A stretch of 5,871 nucleotides of DNA from Enterobacteriaceae bacterium (GTDB lineage Bacteria; Pseudomonadota; Gammaproteobacteria; Enterobacterales; Enterobacteriaceae): contig JALAGK010000587.1 of assembly GCA_022712475.1 (NCBI GenBank), forward strand, positions 1-5,871. The letters run 5' to 3'. Both the position numbers and the translations under genes were made by a program. Shown here piece by piece: positions 1-5,277 of this stretch (position 1 is its first letter; the number at the start of each line of letters is the position of its first letter). The notes beneath the pieces are model-generated. The model was not told the DNA's origin. It saw only the letters and a list, made by a program, of their open reading frames with translations, and ran no database searches.

Positions 1-1
1 A

Positions 2-592
2 TGTAAAAATGGTTCCTGCCTGGACGATGCCGAACTGTACCGACTCGATAATGTACTGGATGGTCTTCAGCGCGACTCAGTGATCGTGCTGCACATTATG
101 GGTAGCCACGGTCCGGCCTATTATCAGCGCTATCCTGCGCAGTTCAGGCGCTTCACACCCACCTGCGACACTAATCAGATAGAAGACTGTGACCGTCAGT
201 CACTGGTAAACACCTATGACAACACCATTCTTTATACTGATGATATTGTCAGCCGCACTATCGATAAGCTGCGCACGCGCCAGGGGCAAATGAACACCGC
301 GCTGGTGTATCTGTCTGATCACGGCGAGTCGCTGGGCGAGTCAGGAATGTATTTGCACGGCACGCCACGCATGCTGGCACCACAGGAGCAAATCCGCATC
401 CCCTTTCTGTTCTGGCTGTCAGACGGCTACGCTAATCAGTTCAGTCTCAGTAAGACTTGCCTGCAAAAAGAAGCCGCGTCGCGAGAAATCTCTCAGGATA
501 ATCTGTTTGATACCTTACTGGGCATGATGGATGTGAAAACGAAAGTTTATCGACCGAATCTGGATTTGACCCAACCCTGTCGCACAGCATGA
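2..592 (+). CDS. eptA: EptA-type lipid A phosphoethanolamine transferase, C-terminal part (5' end outside window)
   Basis: This is the last 196 residues of a protein whose family is usually about 540-550 residues long; the reading frame is open from base 2, so the true start lies outside the window. Enzymes of this family sit in the inner membrane with a periplasmic alkaline-phosphatase-like domain and move phosphoethanolamine from phosphatidylethanolamine to lipid A, which lowers binding of polymyxin and cationic peptides. Visible family marks are GSHGPAYYQRYP (around 104-139), the cysteine pair in TPTCDTNQIEDC, the zinc-binding SDHGESLGE (316-342), the following LHG histidine, and the C-terminal SQDNLFDTLLG. 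A further cysteine pair lies right at the window edge (CKNGSC). The N-terminal membrane helices and catalytic threonine cannot be checked. In E. coli eptA lies with basRS, so the place next to nemR is different. It could be a paralogue rather than the orthologue of E. coli eptA; the family call is secure, the exact symbol less so. Confidence 0.88.
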   Translation, partial: CKNGSCLDDAELYRLDNVLDGLQRDSVIVLHIMGSHGPAYYQRYPAQFRRFTPTCDTNQIEDCDRQSLVNTYDNTILYTDDIVSRTIDKLRTRQGQMNTALVYLSDHGESLGESGMYLHGTPRMLAPQEQIRIPFLFWLSDGYANQFSLSKTCLQKEAASREISQDNLFDTLLGMMDVKTKVYRPNLDLTQPCRTA

Positions 593-597
593 ATTTT

Positions 598-625
598 CCC
601 CCGTGTAGTCACGGGGGTTATTTTT
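598..625 (+). terminator. Intrinsic terminator of the eptA-type gene
   Basis: A perfect 8-bp stem, CCCCCGTG/CACGGGGG, with the four-base loop TAGT is followed by TTATTTTT. It begins six bases after the stop codon. Its U-tract (618-625) runs into the possible -35 element of the nemR promoter, so the two units are tightly packed but transcriptionally separate. Confidence 0.9.
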
Positions 626-629
626 ACAC

Positions 630-658
630 TTGCAATAGACCAACCGGTCTATTACAGT
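630..658 (+). promoter_or_regulatory. Candidate nemR promoter
   Basis: TTGCAA (630-635, 4/6 to the -35 consensus) and TACAGT (653-658, 4/6 to the -10 consensus) are 17 bases apart. An alternative is TTTACA (623-628, 5/6) with TCTATT (648-653) at 19 bases. In either case the NemR palindrome lies between or over the two elements, which fits repression by blocking RNA polymerase. The predicted RNA start is only a few bases before the nemR ATG, so the leader would be very short or absent. Confidence 0.55.
634..653. promoter_or_regulatory. NemR operator (perfect palindrome)
   Basis: AATAGACCAACCGGTCTATT is a perfect inverted repeat with 8-bp arms around the spacer AACC. It matches the NemR box known from E. 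coli, TAGACCnnCCGGTCTA. It overlaps the candidate promoter 14 bases ahead of the nemR start, which supports autorepression of nemR and repression of the genes behind it. Binding is inferred from the match. Confidence 0.9.
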
Positions 659-666
659 AATGCGCT

Positions 667-1269
667 ATGAACAAGAAAACAGAACATGACACTCGCGAAC
701 ACCTGCTGGCCACCGGCGAGCAGCTCAGTTTACAGCTCGGCTTTACCGGAATGGGATTAAGCGAATTGCTGCGAACCGCTGGTGTGCCCAAGGGCTCGTT
801 TTATCACTACTTTCCCTCCAAAGAGGCATTTGGGGTGGAAATGCTCAAGCGCTACTACAGCACGTCCGGGCAGCGATTGAGCGAGCATTTTGCCCGCCGT
901 GACGCCAGCGCCCGTGAATTGCTGCTGGCCTGGTATCGCATCGGGCTTAATAACTTCTGTGAAAGCGGCATGATGTGCGACTGCCTGACGGTCAAGCTTT
1001 CCGCTGAGGTGTGTGATCTCTCTGAAGAGATGCGTACGGCGCTCGATTTGGGTGCCAGCAAAGTGATTGCCTTGCTGGCTACGACGTTGACTCGTGGGCG
1101 CAATGACGAACGCAGCCTAACCTTTAATGGTGATGCGCAGGCATATGCTCAGGCGTTGTACGCCCTGTGGCTGGGTGCCAACCTGCAGGCCAAAATCTCC
1201 CGCAGCGCTGTGCCGCTACAAAGCGCACTGGCACTGGTAGAAAACACGATTATCACGCCCGTCTCATAA
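667..1269 (+). CDS. nemR: NemR, TetR-family electrophile- and bleach-sensing repressor
   Basis: A 200-residue TetR-type repressor, close to the 199 residues of E. coli NemR. The N-terminal DNA-binding domain carries the helix-turn-helix at about residues 25-48 (GLSELLRTAGVPKGSFYHYF). The ligand or redox domain contains CLTVKLSAEVCDLSEEM with Cys106 and Cys116, and ALWLGANLQAKISRS with Lys176, the counterpart of E. coli Lys175. In E. coli NemR, oxidation or alkylation centred on Cys106 (including a reversible Cys106-Lys175 link) releases DNA and derepresses nemRA-gloA. Here Cys21, Cys149 and Cys153 of E. coli are replaced by Ser, Ser and Asn, and a new Cys104 makes a Cys-Asp-Cys motif. The ATG at 667 gives the same N-terminus as E. 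coli (MNK-TEHDTREHLLATGEQL); no Shine-Dalgarno sequence is evident, and an out-of-frame ATG lies at 660. Confidence 0.95.
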   Translation: MNKKTEHDTREHLLATGEQLSLQLGFTGMGLSELLRTAGVPKGSFYHYFPSKEAFGVEMLKRYYSTSGQRLSEHFARRDASARELLLAWYRIGLNNFCESGMMCDCLTVKLSAEVCDLSEEMRTALDLGASKVIALLATTLTRGRNDERSLTFNGDAQAYAQALYALWLGANLQAKISRSAVPLQSALALVENTIITPVS

Positions 1270-1301
1270 CGGGCGTCGATTTTAGTGAATGACAACAACA
1301 C

Positions 1302-1318
1302 AAGACGACCGGTCTATT
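1302..1318. promoter_or_regulatory. Possible second, degenerate NemR site ahead of nemA
   Basis: AAGACGACCGGTCTATT repeats the whole right arm of the main operator (GGTCTATT, 1311-1318) and keeps a weak left arm one base closer. GACCGGTC (1307-1314) is itself an 8-bp palindrome. It sits directly before the nemA ribosome binding site. Whether NemR binds here cannot be told from sequence; a single conserved arm is weak evidence, although its position between nemR and nemA is suggestive. Confidence 0.4.
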
Positions 1319-1324
1319 AAGGAA
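1319..1324 (+). promoter_or_regulatory. nemA ribosome binding site
   Basis: AAGGAA lies five bases before the ATG at 1330 and directly abuts the possible second NemR site, so protein bound there would sit next to the translation start in DNA. Confidence 0.75.
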
Positions 1325-1329
1325 TCCGT

Positions 1330-2427
1330 ATGACAATTGAAAAACTGTTTACACCGCTGCGCATCGGGGCCATTAACGTACCGAACCGCGTTCTGATGGC
1401 ACCGCTGACGCGCCTGCGCAGTATTGAGCCGGGCGACATTCCAACGCCGCTAATGGGCGAATATTACCGCCAGCGCGCCGGTGCCGGGCTTATTATCAGC
1501 GAAGCGACGCAGATTTCTGCCCAGGCTAAAGGCTATGCCGGTGCACCGGGCCTGCACAGCCCCCAACAGATTACCGCCTGGCGTAAAATCACCGATGGCG
1601 TACACGCTGAAAACGGCCATATGGCGGTACAGCTGTGGCATACCGGCCGGATTTCACACTCAAGCCTGCAACCGGGCGGCCTTGCACCGGTCGCGCCGTC
1701 TGCGATTAATGCGCAAACCCGTACCACACTGCGCGATGGGGAAGGTAAGGCTATACGTGTTGATACCTCTACCCCACGTGCGCTGGAACTCAACGAGATC
1801 CCAGGTATCGTCGCTGATTTCCGTCAGGCGGTCGCGAATGCGAACGAAGCCGGGTTCGATCTCGTTGAATTACATGCGGCACACGGTTATCTGTTGCATC
1901 AGTTCCTGTCACCAGCTTCAAATCACCGTACCGACCAGTACGGTGGCAGCATCGAAAACCGCTCACGTCTGACGCTTGAAGTGGTGGACGCCGCCATTGG
2001 TGCCTGGAGCGCCGATCGCATTGGTATTCGTATTTCACCGCTTGGGCCATTCAACGGGCTGGATAACGGTGAAGACCAGGAAGAAGCTGCACTGTGGTTG
2101 ATTAGCGAGCTGAACAAACGCAACCTGGCTTATCTGCACATCTCCGAGCCAGACTGGGCGGGCGGTAAACCGTATTCAGAAGCCTTTCGTAAACAGGTAC
2201 GTGAGCGCTTTAGCGGCGTGATTATCGGTGCAGGCGCCTACACGGCGCAGAAAGCAGAAAAACTGATTGAGGCAGGTTACATCGATGCTGTGGCGTTTGG
2301 GCGTGACTACCTCGCTAACCCGGATCTCACTGAGCGCCTGCGCCAGAACGCACCGCTTAACCCGCAACGTCCGGAGAGTTTCTACGGTGGTGGTGCAGAA
2401 GGCTACACTGACTACCCAACTCTGTAA
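1330..2427 (+). CDS. nemA: NemA, FMN-dependent N-ethylmaleimide reductase (Old Yellow Enzyme family)
   Basis: A 365-residue cytoplasmic flavoprotein, the same length as E. coli NemA. Enzymes of this group use NAD(P)H to reduce activated alkenes such as N-ethylmaleimide and cyclohexenone, and nitro compounds or nitrate esters, and they help clear reactive electrophiles. The fold is a single TIM barrel binding FMN. Visible active-site residues are Thr27 in MAPLTRLRS, Gln101 and Trp103 in [10 protein letters not shown], the His182/His185 substrate pair with Tyr187 in [13 protein letters not shown], Arg234, and the FMN phosphate loops GAG (300-302) and GRD (324-326). The C-terminus [17 protein letters not shown] is typical of NemA. 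The gene starts 60 bases after nemR and has a good ribosome binding site. It is expected to share the NemR-controlled promoter. No missing residue, frameshift or odd composition is seen. Confidence 0.96.
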   Translation: MTIEKLFTPLRIGAINVPNRVLMAPLTRLRSIEPGDIPTPLMGEYYRQRAGAGLIISEATQISAQAKGYAGAPGLHSPQQITAWRKITDGVHAENGHMAVQLWHTGRISHSSLQPGGLAPVAPSAINAQTRTTLRDGEGKAIRVDTSTPRALELNEIPGIVADFRQAVANANEAGFDLVELHAAHGYLLHQFLSPASNHRTDQYGGSIENRSRLTLEVVDAAIGAWSADRIGIRISPLGPFNGLDNGEDQEEAALWLISELNKRNLAYLHISEPDWAGGKPYSEAFRKQVRERFSGVIIGAGAYTAQKAEKLIEAGYIDAVAFGRDYLANPDLTERLRQNAPLNPQRPESFYGGGAEGYTDYPTL

Positions 2428-2440
2428 GCAGGTTCGATTG

Positions 2441-2464
2441 ATAGCGGCGCCATTGCGCCGCTAT
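2441..2464. other. Hairpin between nemA and gloA
   Basis: ATAGCGGCGC/GCGCCGCTAT is a perfect 10-bp stem with the loop CATT. It is followed by ACTTTATG, not a U-run, so it is not a standard terminator. It may act as a partial attenuator or protect the 3' end of the nemR-nemA mRNA after processing. A small 5-bp stem (TGCCG/CGGCA, 2476-2490) follows it. Confidence 0.6.
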
Positions 2465-2518
2465 ACTTTATGCCATGCCGGGATTCGGCACGCCCCTAAA
2501 ATAACCCATTATATTTAC

Positions 2519-2523
2519 GAGGA
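2519..2523 (+). promoter_or_regulatory. gloA ribosome binding site
   Basis: GAGGA lies four bases before the ATG at 2528. An in-frame reading exists far upstream (from 2267) inside nemA, so this site, with the match to the known GloA N-terminus, fixes the start. Confidence 0.75.
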
Positions 2524-2527
2524 ATTT

Positions 2528-2935
2528 ATGCGCTTACTTCATACAATGCTGCGCGTTGGCGATCTGCAACGCTCCATTGAGTTTTATACCAATGTGCTGG
2601 GCATGACGCTGCTGCGCACCAGTGAAAACCCGGAGTACAAGTACTCACTGGCGTTTGTTGGCTATGGCCCGGAAAGCGAAGAAGCCGTTATTGAGCTGAC
2701 TTATAACTGGGGCGTTGAAAGCTACGATCTCGGTAATGCCTACGGTCATATCGCGCTGAGCGTGGATAATGCAGCAGAAGCCTGCGAGCGTATTCGTCGC
2801 AATGGCGGGAACGTCACCCGTGAAGCCGGTCCGGTCAAAGGCGGCAGCACCGTTATTGCCTTTGTGGAAGACCCGGACGGTTACAAAATCGAGCTTATCG
2901 AAGCAAAAGACGCCGGTAAAGGCCTCGGTAACTGA
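2528..2935 (+). CDS. gloA: GloA, glyoxalase I (lactoylglutathione lyase)
   Basis: A 135-residue cytoplasmic metalloenzyme of the glyoxalase/VOC fold, the same length as E. coli GloA. It converts the hemithioacetal of methylglyoxal and glutathione to S-lactoylglutathione, the first step of the main methylglyoxal detoxification route. The four metal ligands of the nickel-dependent bacterial type are all present: His5 (MRLLH), Glu56 (AVIELTYN), His74 (AYGHIAL) and Glu122 (YKIELIEA). The two beta-alpha-beta-beta-beta halves span roughly residues 1-65 and 70-130. The reading frame stays open upstream into nemA, but the ATG at 2528 with its GAGGA site gives the conserved N-terminus, so the longer form is rejected. 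It lies 100 bases after nemA and is probably in the NemR-controlled transcript; a hairpin in the gap may change its level relative to nemA. Confidence 0.97.
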   Translation: MRLLHTMLRVGDLQRSIEFYTNVLGMTLLRTSENPEYKYSLAFVGYGPESEEAVIELTYNWGVESYDLGNAYGHIALSVDNAAEACERIRRNGGNVTREAGPVKGGSTVIAFVEDPDGYKIELIEAKDAGKGLGN

Positions 2936-2940
2936 CCGAT

Positions 2941-2962
2941 GCAGGGCGCAAGCGCGCCCTGC
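2941..2962. other. Hairpin between gloA and rnt
   Basis: GCAGGGCGC/GCGCCCTGC is a perfect 9-bp stem with the loop AAGC, six bases after the gloA stop. No U-run follows, so read-through to rnt is plausible. It may be a weak or factor-assisted terminator, or an RNA 3' end stabiliser. Confidence 0.6.
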
Positions 2963-2988
2963 CTGCTGCATCCCACCCTGAAATTTGC

Positions 2989-2994
2989 CATAAT
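2989..2994 (+). promoter_or_regulatory. Candidate -10 element for rnt
   Basis: CATAAT matches the -10 consensus at 5 of 6 positions, 36 bases before the rnt ATG. No good -35 element is seen at 16-18 bases upstream. It would allow rnt to be made without NemR induction, as expected for a housekeeping RNase. Confidence 0.35.
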
Positions 2995-3029
2995 GCCCCT
3001 TGCTTCTCCTCGTAAATTAAGAGACACCG

Positions 3030-3677
3030 ATGTCCGATACTGCTCAACTCACTGGTCTGTGCGACCGTTTTCGCGGCTTTTATCCCGTGGTTATCGATGT
3101 AGAGACTGCCGGTTTTAATGCCAGCACCGACGCGTTACTGGAAATTGCCGCCATCACGCTCAAAATGGATGCTGATGGCTGGTTAACGGCCGATGAGACA
3201 CTGCACTTTCACGTTGAACCATTCGAAGGCGCTATTCTGCAGCCAGAAGCGCTGGCGTTTAACGGCATCGATCCCAGTAACCCACTGCGCGGAGCCGTCA
3301 GTGAATATGATGCACTGCACGCTATCTTCAAGATGGTACGTAAAGGGATAAAGGAGAGTGGCTGTAATCGCGCCATTATGGTGGCGCATAACGCCACGTT
3401 CGATCACGGCTTCCTGATGGCAGCAGCAGAGCGCGCGGGACTTAAGCGCAACCCATTTCATCCATTTGTCACCTTCGACACCGCCGCACTAAGCGGACTG
3501 GCGCTGGGGCAAACGGTACTGGCTAAAGCCTGCATTGCCGCAGGTTTCCCGTTTGATTCAAGCCAGGCGCACTCAGCGCTCTATGATACCGAGCAAACAC
3601 CCCAGCTTTTCTGCGAAATCGTTAACCGCTGGAAGCGTCTGGGCGGATGGCCGCTGCCACTGCCCGAAGAGGCATAA
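3030..3677 (+). CDS. rnt: RNase T, 3'-5' exoribonuclease
   Basis: A 215-residue DEDDh exonuclease, the same length as E. coli RNase T. It acts as a dimer in the cytoplasm, trimming the CCA end of tRNA during end turnover and finishing the 3' ends of 5S and 23S rRNA and other small stable RNAs; it also acts on single-stranded DNA. All five catalytic positions are present: Asp23 and Glu25 (VIDVETAGF), Asp125 (HNATFDH), His181 and Asp186 (AHSALYD). The residues known to contact the 3' terminal bases in E. coli, Phe29, Glu73, Phe77, Phe124 and Phe146, are all kept. The ATG at 3030 has a weak purine-rich site (AAGAGA, 3019-3024). In E. coli lhr follows rnt; here a two-way terminator and grxD follow directly. 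Confidence 0.97.
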   Translation: MSDTAQLTGLCDRFRGFYPVVIDVETAGFNASTDALLEIAAITLKMDADGWLTADETLHFHVEPFEGAILQPEALAFNGIDPSNPLRGAVSEYDALHAIFKMVRKGIKESGCNRAIMVAHNATFDHGFLMAAAERAGLKRNPFHPFVTFDTAALSGLALGQTVLAKACIAAGFPFDSSQAHSALYDTEQTPQLFCEIVNRWKRLGGWPLPLPEEA

Positions 3678-3692
3678 GCGCCTTTCGGATAT

Positions 3693-3723
3693 AAAAAAAG
3701 CGACCCAGAGGGTCGCTTTTTTT
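3693..3723. terminator. Bidirectional terminator between rnt and grxD
   Basis: The stem GCGACCC/GGGTCGC with loop AGA is flanked by seven A on the left and seven T on the right, so it gives a U-tract for both strands. It can stop transcripts from rnt (plus) and from grxD (minus). It is the first convincing terminator downstream of the nemR promoter. Confidence 0.93.
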
Positions 3724-3735
3724 ATTGCGGGCAGA

Positions 3736-4083
3736 TTACTGCGCGTCTGACTCTTCTGGCTTGTGTTTTGCAGCCGTTTCTTTAATCAGCGTCTGTAATT
3801 CACCGCGCTGATACATTTCAATAATGATGTCGCAGCCGCCAACCAGCTCACCGTCAACCCACAGCTGTGGGAAGGTCGGCCAGTTTGCGTACTTTGGCAG
3901 CTCAGCGCGAATATCCGGATTTTGCAGGATATCCACATAAGCAAAACGCTCGCCGCAGGCCGCCAGCGCCTGTACCGCCTGCGCAGAGAAGCCGCAGCTT
4001 GGCAGTTTTGGAGAGCCTTTCATATACAGCAGGATGGGGTTTTCGGCGATCTGGCGCTCAATTTTTTCAATCGTGGTGCTCAT
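3736..4083 (-). CDS. grxD: GrxD, monothiol glutaredoxin 4 (CGFS type)
   Basis: A 115-residue cytoplasmic protein, the same length as E. coli Grx4. CGFS-type glutaredoxins bind a [2Fe-2S] cluster with glutathione as a dimer, and partner with BolA-family proteins in iron-sulfur cluster transfer and iron homeostasis rather than acting as general disulfide reductases. Visible marks are Lys22 (YMKGS), the CGFS active site with Cys30, Arg59, the WPTFPQLW segment (69-76) with the cis-proline, and the glutathione-binding GGCD (82-85). The start is supported by the minus-strand site TAAGGAAG, seven bases before the ATG. It faces rnt and is divergent from mepH. The C-terminal tail (KHKPEESDAQ) differs from E. 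coli, as is usual. Confidence 0.97.
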   Translation of the reverse strand: MSTTIEKIERQIAENPILLYMKGSPKLPSCGFSAQAVQALAACGERFAYVDILQNPDIRAELPKYANWPTFPQLWVDGELVGGCDIIIEMYQRGELQTLIKETAAKHKPEESDAQ

Positions 4084-4123
4084 TGTCTTGCTTCCTTAGT
4101 ACGTGCTGAGGCGTAAGCCTTAC

Positions 4124-4151
4124 ATTGTAGCCACTCCGGCGTCGAGGTAAA
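4124..4151 (-). promoter_or_regulatory. Candidate grxD promoter
   Basis: Read on the minus strand, TTTACC (4146-4151, 4/6) and TACAAT (4124-4129, 5/6) are separated by 16 bases. This predicts an RNA start near 4117 and a leader of about 33 bases carrying the TAAGGAAG ribosome binding site. A 6-bp inverted repeat (GTAAAA at 4147-4152, TTTTAC at 4160-4165) overlaps the -35 element; its role is unknown. Confidence 0.45.
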
Positions 4152-4286
4152 ACACCTGCTTTTACGTGGTTAACCCCTGAGCCAACAGCGATGCAATAAA
4201 ATTGCCTTTAAAATAACCTTTTTAGCGAGAAATCGCGTGATAAGTAGCCGATCCCTTTTTTGTCTGGTTCTGTAACAAAAGAGTAT

Positions 4287-4316
4287 TAGCCATGCTAAAA
4301 ATTTCTGGATTAGAAT
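4287..4316 (+). promoter_or_regulatory. Candidate mepH promoter
   Basis: TAGCCA (4287-4292, 4/6) and TAGAAT (4311-4316, 5/6) are 18 bases apart, which predicts a leader of about 40 bases before the GTG at 4365. A second possible pair, TTGTCT (4260-4265) with TATTAG (4284-4289), lies just upstream. The rest of the 281-base gap between grxD and mepH is AT-rich and shows no gene, tRNA or repeat that I can support. Confidence 0.35.
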
Positions 4317-4351
4317 CTGCCAGCTTTCACAATTCGCGTCGAACGCTCATC

Positions 4352-4357
4352 AGGAGA
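4352..4357 (+). promoter_or_regulatory. mepH ribosome binding site, selects a GTG start
   Basis: AGGAGA is a strong site with seven bases to the GTG at 4365. An ATG at 4361, only three bases after the site, is in another frame and would yield a 31-residue product ending at 4456. Spacing and the signal peptide both favour GTG. Confidence 0.75.
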
Positions 4358-4364
4358 GTTATGA

Positions 4365-5108
4365 GTGGCAACCAAAAAACGTATGGTGTTAACGCTGTGC
4401 GCTATGCTGCTGGCGGCCAGCCTACCCGCTTCAGCGCTGGCATCGGTTCACAGTAAAACCTCTGCCCACAAAGCGCTTACGGGAAAAAAGGTTCAGAAAA
4501 AACACGGCACCACGCTGATACGCAAAGGCAACCTGAAGAAAAAAACGCTGGTCAGTACCAACAAAACGACGTCACGGCGTCGCGGTAAGCTGCGCACTTC
4601 CCCGTCCCTGGAAACGACTGCGCTAACCTGTACCGGGCGTAAAAAGAACAAACGCAGCTGCCTGAAGAGCAATACGCTGGCTTCAGCACACAAGGTGCGC
4701 GTGCAAAAAGCCCAAAAAGTGGCCATGAACAAGCTGATGGATCAGATTGGCAAACCCTACCGCTGGGGCGGAAGCTCACCTCGTACCGGTTTTGACTGTA
4801 GCGGACTGGTCTATTATGCCTACAAAGATTTAGTCAAAATTCGTATTCCGCGTACTGCTAATGAAATGTATCACCTGCGTGATGCCGCACCTGTTCAGCG
4901 CGCTGAGCTCCAGAGCGGCGATTTGGTATTTTTTCGCACTCGCGGACGCGGTGCGGCGGACCATGTTGGCGTTTACGTCGGCAACGGCAAATTTATCCAG
5001 TCGCCACGCACCGGGCGGGACATTCAGATAACCTCGCTTAGCGAGAGTTACTGGCAGCAGCGTTATGTCGGCGCTCGCCGCGTAGTGACAGCGCAAAATC
5101 TGCGTTAA
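4365..5108 (+). CDS. mepH: MepH, periplasmic NlpC/P60 peptidoglycan DD-endopeptidase
   Basis: A 247-residue secreted endopeptidase that cuts D-Ala-mDAP cross-links so that new strands can be added to the wall, overlapping in role with MepS and MepM. Residues 1-26 form a signal peptide: basic MATKKR, a hydrophobic core, and ASALA before a likely cut at 26/27. Residues 27 to about 112 are a Lys/Arg/Ser/Thr-rich, low-complexity linker with one cysteine pair (Cys89, Cys99). The NlpC/P60 domain fills about 115-247, with catalytic Cys145 (FDCSGLVYY) and His200 (ADHVGVYVGNGKF); the third position, His in MepS, is Gln212 here, as I recall it also is in E. coli MepH. E. coli MepH is about 271 residues; the difference lies in the linker while the catalytic domain is nearly unchanged. 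The GTG start is chosen from ribosome binding site spacing; an in-frame ATG at 4383 would cut away the basic start of the signal peptide. Confidence 0.94.
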   Translation: MATKKRMVLTLCAMLLAASLPASALASVHSKTSAHKALTGKKVQKKHGTTLIRKGNLKKKTLVSTNKTTSRRRGKLRTSPSLETTALTCTGRKKNKRSCLKSNTLASAHKVRVQKAQKVAMNKLMDQIGKPYRWGGSSPRTGFDCSGLVYYAYKDLVKIRIPRTANEMYHLRDAAPVQRAELQSGDLVFFRTRGRGAADHVGVYVGNGKFIQSPRTGRDIQITSLSESYWQQRYVGARRVVTAQNLR

Positions 5109-5140
5109 TGCAGGTTCACTTGCTTAAATTCCTTTTCACG

Positions 5141-5164
5141 CGGCCCCTTTTGGGGCCGTTTTTT
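5141..5164 (+). terminator. mepH intrinsic terminator
   Basis: The stem CGGCCCC/GGGGCCG with loop TTTT is followed by six T and then AT. It lies 32 bases after the mepH stop. Confidence 0.93.
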
Positions 5165-5223
5165 ATACGGCAGTACCCGATGAGTCAGGCCGCTGTCTGT
5201 TGCCCTCCCTCTCAAGGCCGTAT

Positions 5224-5250
5224 AAAAAAGCCACCCTGAAGGGTGGCTTT
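5224..5250 (-). terminator. Terminator of the ydhP gene
   Basis: The stem GCCACCC/GGGTGGC with the loop TGAA is flanked by six A on the left (a U-tract for the minus strand) and three T on the right. It starts 27 bases beyond the ydhP stop codon, so its main direction is the minus strand, with perhaps weak action on the plus strand. Between this and the mepH terminator (5165-5223) I see nothing else. Confidence 0.88.
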
Positions 5251-5277
5251 AGTATTGCCTGCCAGGAACGCAGCATC

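Noticed and set aside
1289..1318. Possible internal promoter ATGACA (1289-1294) and TCTATT (1313-1318) before nemA
   Set aside because: The RNA would start at about 1325, after the nemA ribosome binding site, so it could not carry that site.
1481..1972. 163-codon open frame inside nemA, and several minus-strand frames over nemR, nemA, gloA, rnt and mepH
   Set aside because: They are shadows of well-supported genes, with no ribosome binding site or recognisable protein.
2510..2515. TATATT as a -10 element for gloA
   Set aside because: No acceptable -35 element at the right distance, and the RNA start would fall at the ribosome binding site.
2267..2935. Long 222-codon reading of gloA starting inside nemA
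   Set aside because: The first 87 codons lie in another frame of nemA and resemble nothing; the ATG at 2528 has a ribosome binding site and gives the known 135-residue GloA.
4193..4205. GCAAT/ATTGC hairpin in the grxD-mepH gap as a small RNA terminator
   Set aside because: The stem is only five AT-rich pairs and no U-tract follows directly; no promoter and terminator pair supports a small RNA gene here.
4806..4813. GGTCTATT, an exact arm of the NemR operator, inside mepH
   Set aside because: It is explained by codons for the conserved GLVYY segment next to the active site, and no matching left arm exists.
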